From NCBI GenBank assembly GCA_964617375.1, contig CAZTXQ010000002.1, positions 57,372 to 121,371 on the forward strand: a DNA stretch of 64,000 nucleotides. The letters run 5' to 3'. Origin of the DNA: Firm-13 sp964617375. Its GTDB lineage: Bacteria; Bacillota; Clostridia; Saccharofermentanales; Saccharofermentanaceae. A model generated the notes under the pieces. That model made no database searches, was not told the origin of the DNA, and saw only the letters and a list, made by a program, of their open reading frames with translations. Made by a program: the position numbers and the translations under genes. How positions within the stretch are numbered: the stretch's first letter is position 1; the number at the start of each line of letters is the position of its first letter. Shown in pieces: positions 63,980 through 64,000 of this stretch.

Positions 63980-64000
63980 AATGGAAACACCTCATAAATC

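Overview
The window looks like chromosomal DNA of a Clostridia-type Firmicute, most likely a Lachnospiraceae-like gut or rumen anaerobe. The reasons are FabK rather than FabI as enoyl reductase, a fused accDA, YesM/AraC two-component sugar regulation, the Gram-positive speA form, the clostridial GlpA/GlpB/DUF1667 proteins, and purine-rich ribosome binding sites (AGGAGG). A run of exactly 100 Ns shows it is a draft scaffold. No rRNA or tRNA gene was recognised.

Region by region. (1) 1-3.8 kb: the start of a family-4 glycosyltransferase, divergent from a fused phosphoglycerate kinase-triosephosphate isomerase gene and a YugP-type membrane metallopeptidase. (2) 3.7-4.96 kb: a gene-poor stretch with a terminator palindrome, two arrays of roughly 75-bp hairpin repeats and the assembly gap. 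(3) 5-14.2 kb: type II fatty-acid synthesis, with fabD divergent from fabH-fabK-fabG-fabF-accB-fabZ-accC-accDA; FabT-like operators lie between them and no acpP is present. (4) 14.2-20.1 kb: a heterodimeric ABC exporter, a degenerate J-domain-like protein and a patatin phospholipase. (5) 20.3-26 kb: the polyamine genes speD-speA-speE, two HD-domain paralogues and a 1-phosphofructokinase-type kinase. (6) 26-34.1 kb: a sugar ABC importer, a GH3 glycosidase and a YesMN-type two-component system. (7) 34.2-43 kb: a TIGR03032-like protein with four carbohydrate-binding-like repeats, then sulfate activation and uptake (cysD, cysN, an SsuABC-type importer, cysC). (8) 43-50.4 kb: a large surface PHP-domain protein broken by two frameshifts, then a GlpA/GlpB-like dehydrogenase pair. 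(9) 50.4-63.1 kb: a complete reductive pyrimidine degradation locus with its own ABC importer and PucR-family regulator. (10) 63.1-64 kb: a decayed IS630 element carrying more 75-bp-period repeats.

The pyrimidine locus is the most coherent system. Uracil or thymine would enter through the ABC importer, be reduced by a PreA-type dihydropyrimidine dehydrogenase, opened by dihydropyrimidinase and decarbamoylated to a beta-amino acid. The class III aminotransferase and iron alcohol dehydrogenase would then make the semialdehyde and reduce it to a hydroxy acid. Its importer binding protein is a circular permutation of the NMT1/THI5 fold. Its dehydrogenase has the N-terminal Fe-S domain of mammalian DPD but no FAD or NADPH domain. 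The regulator and importer promoters share a TGTGC-N4-GCACA operator, and each is followed almost at once by a terminator-like hairpin.
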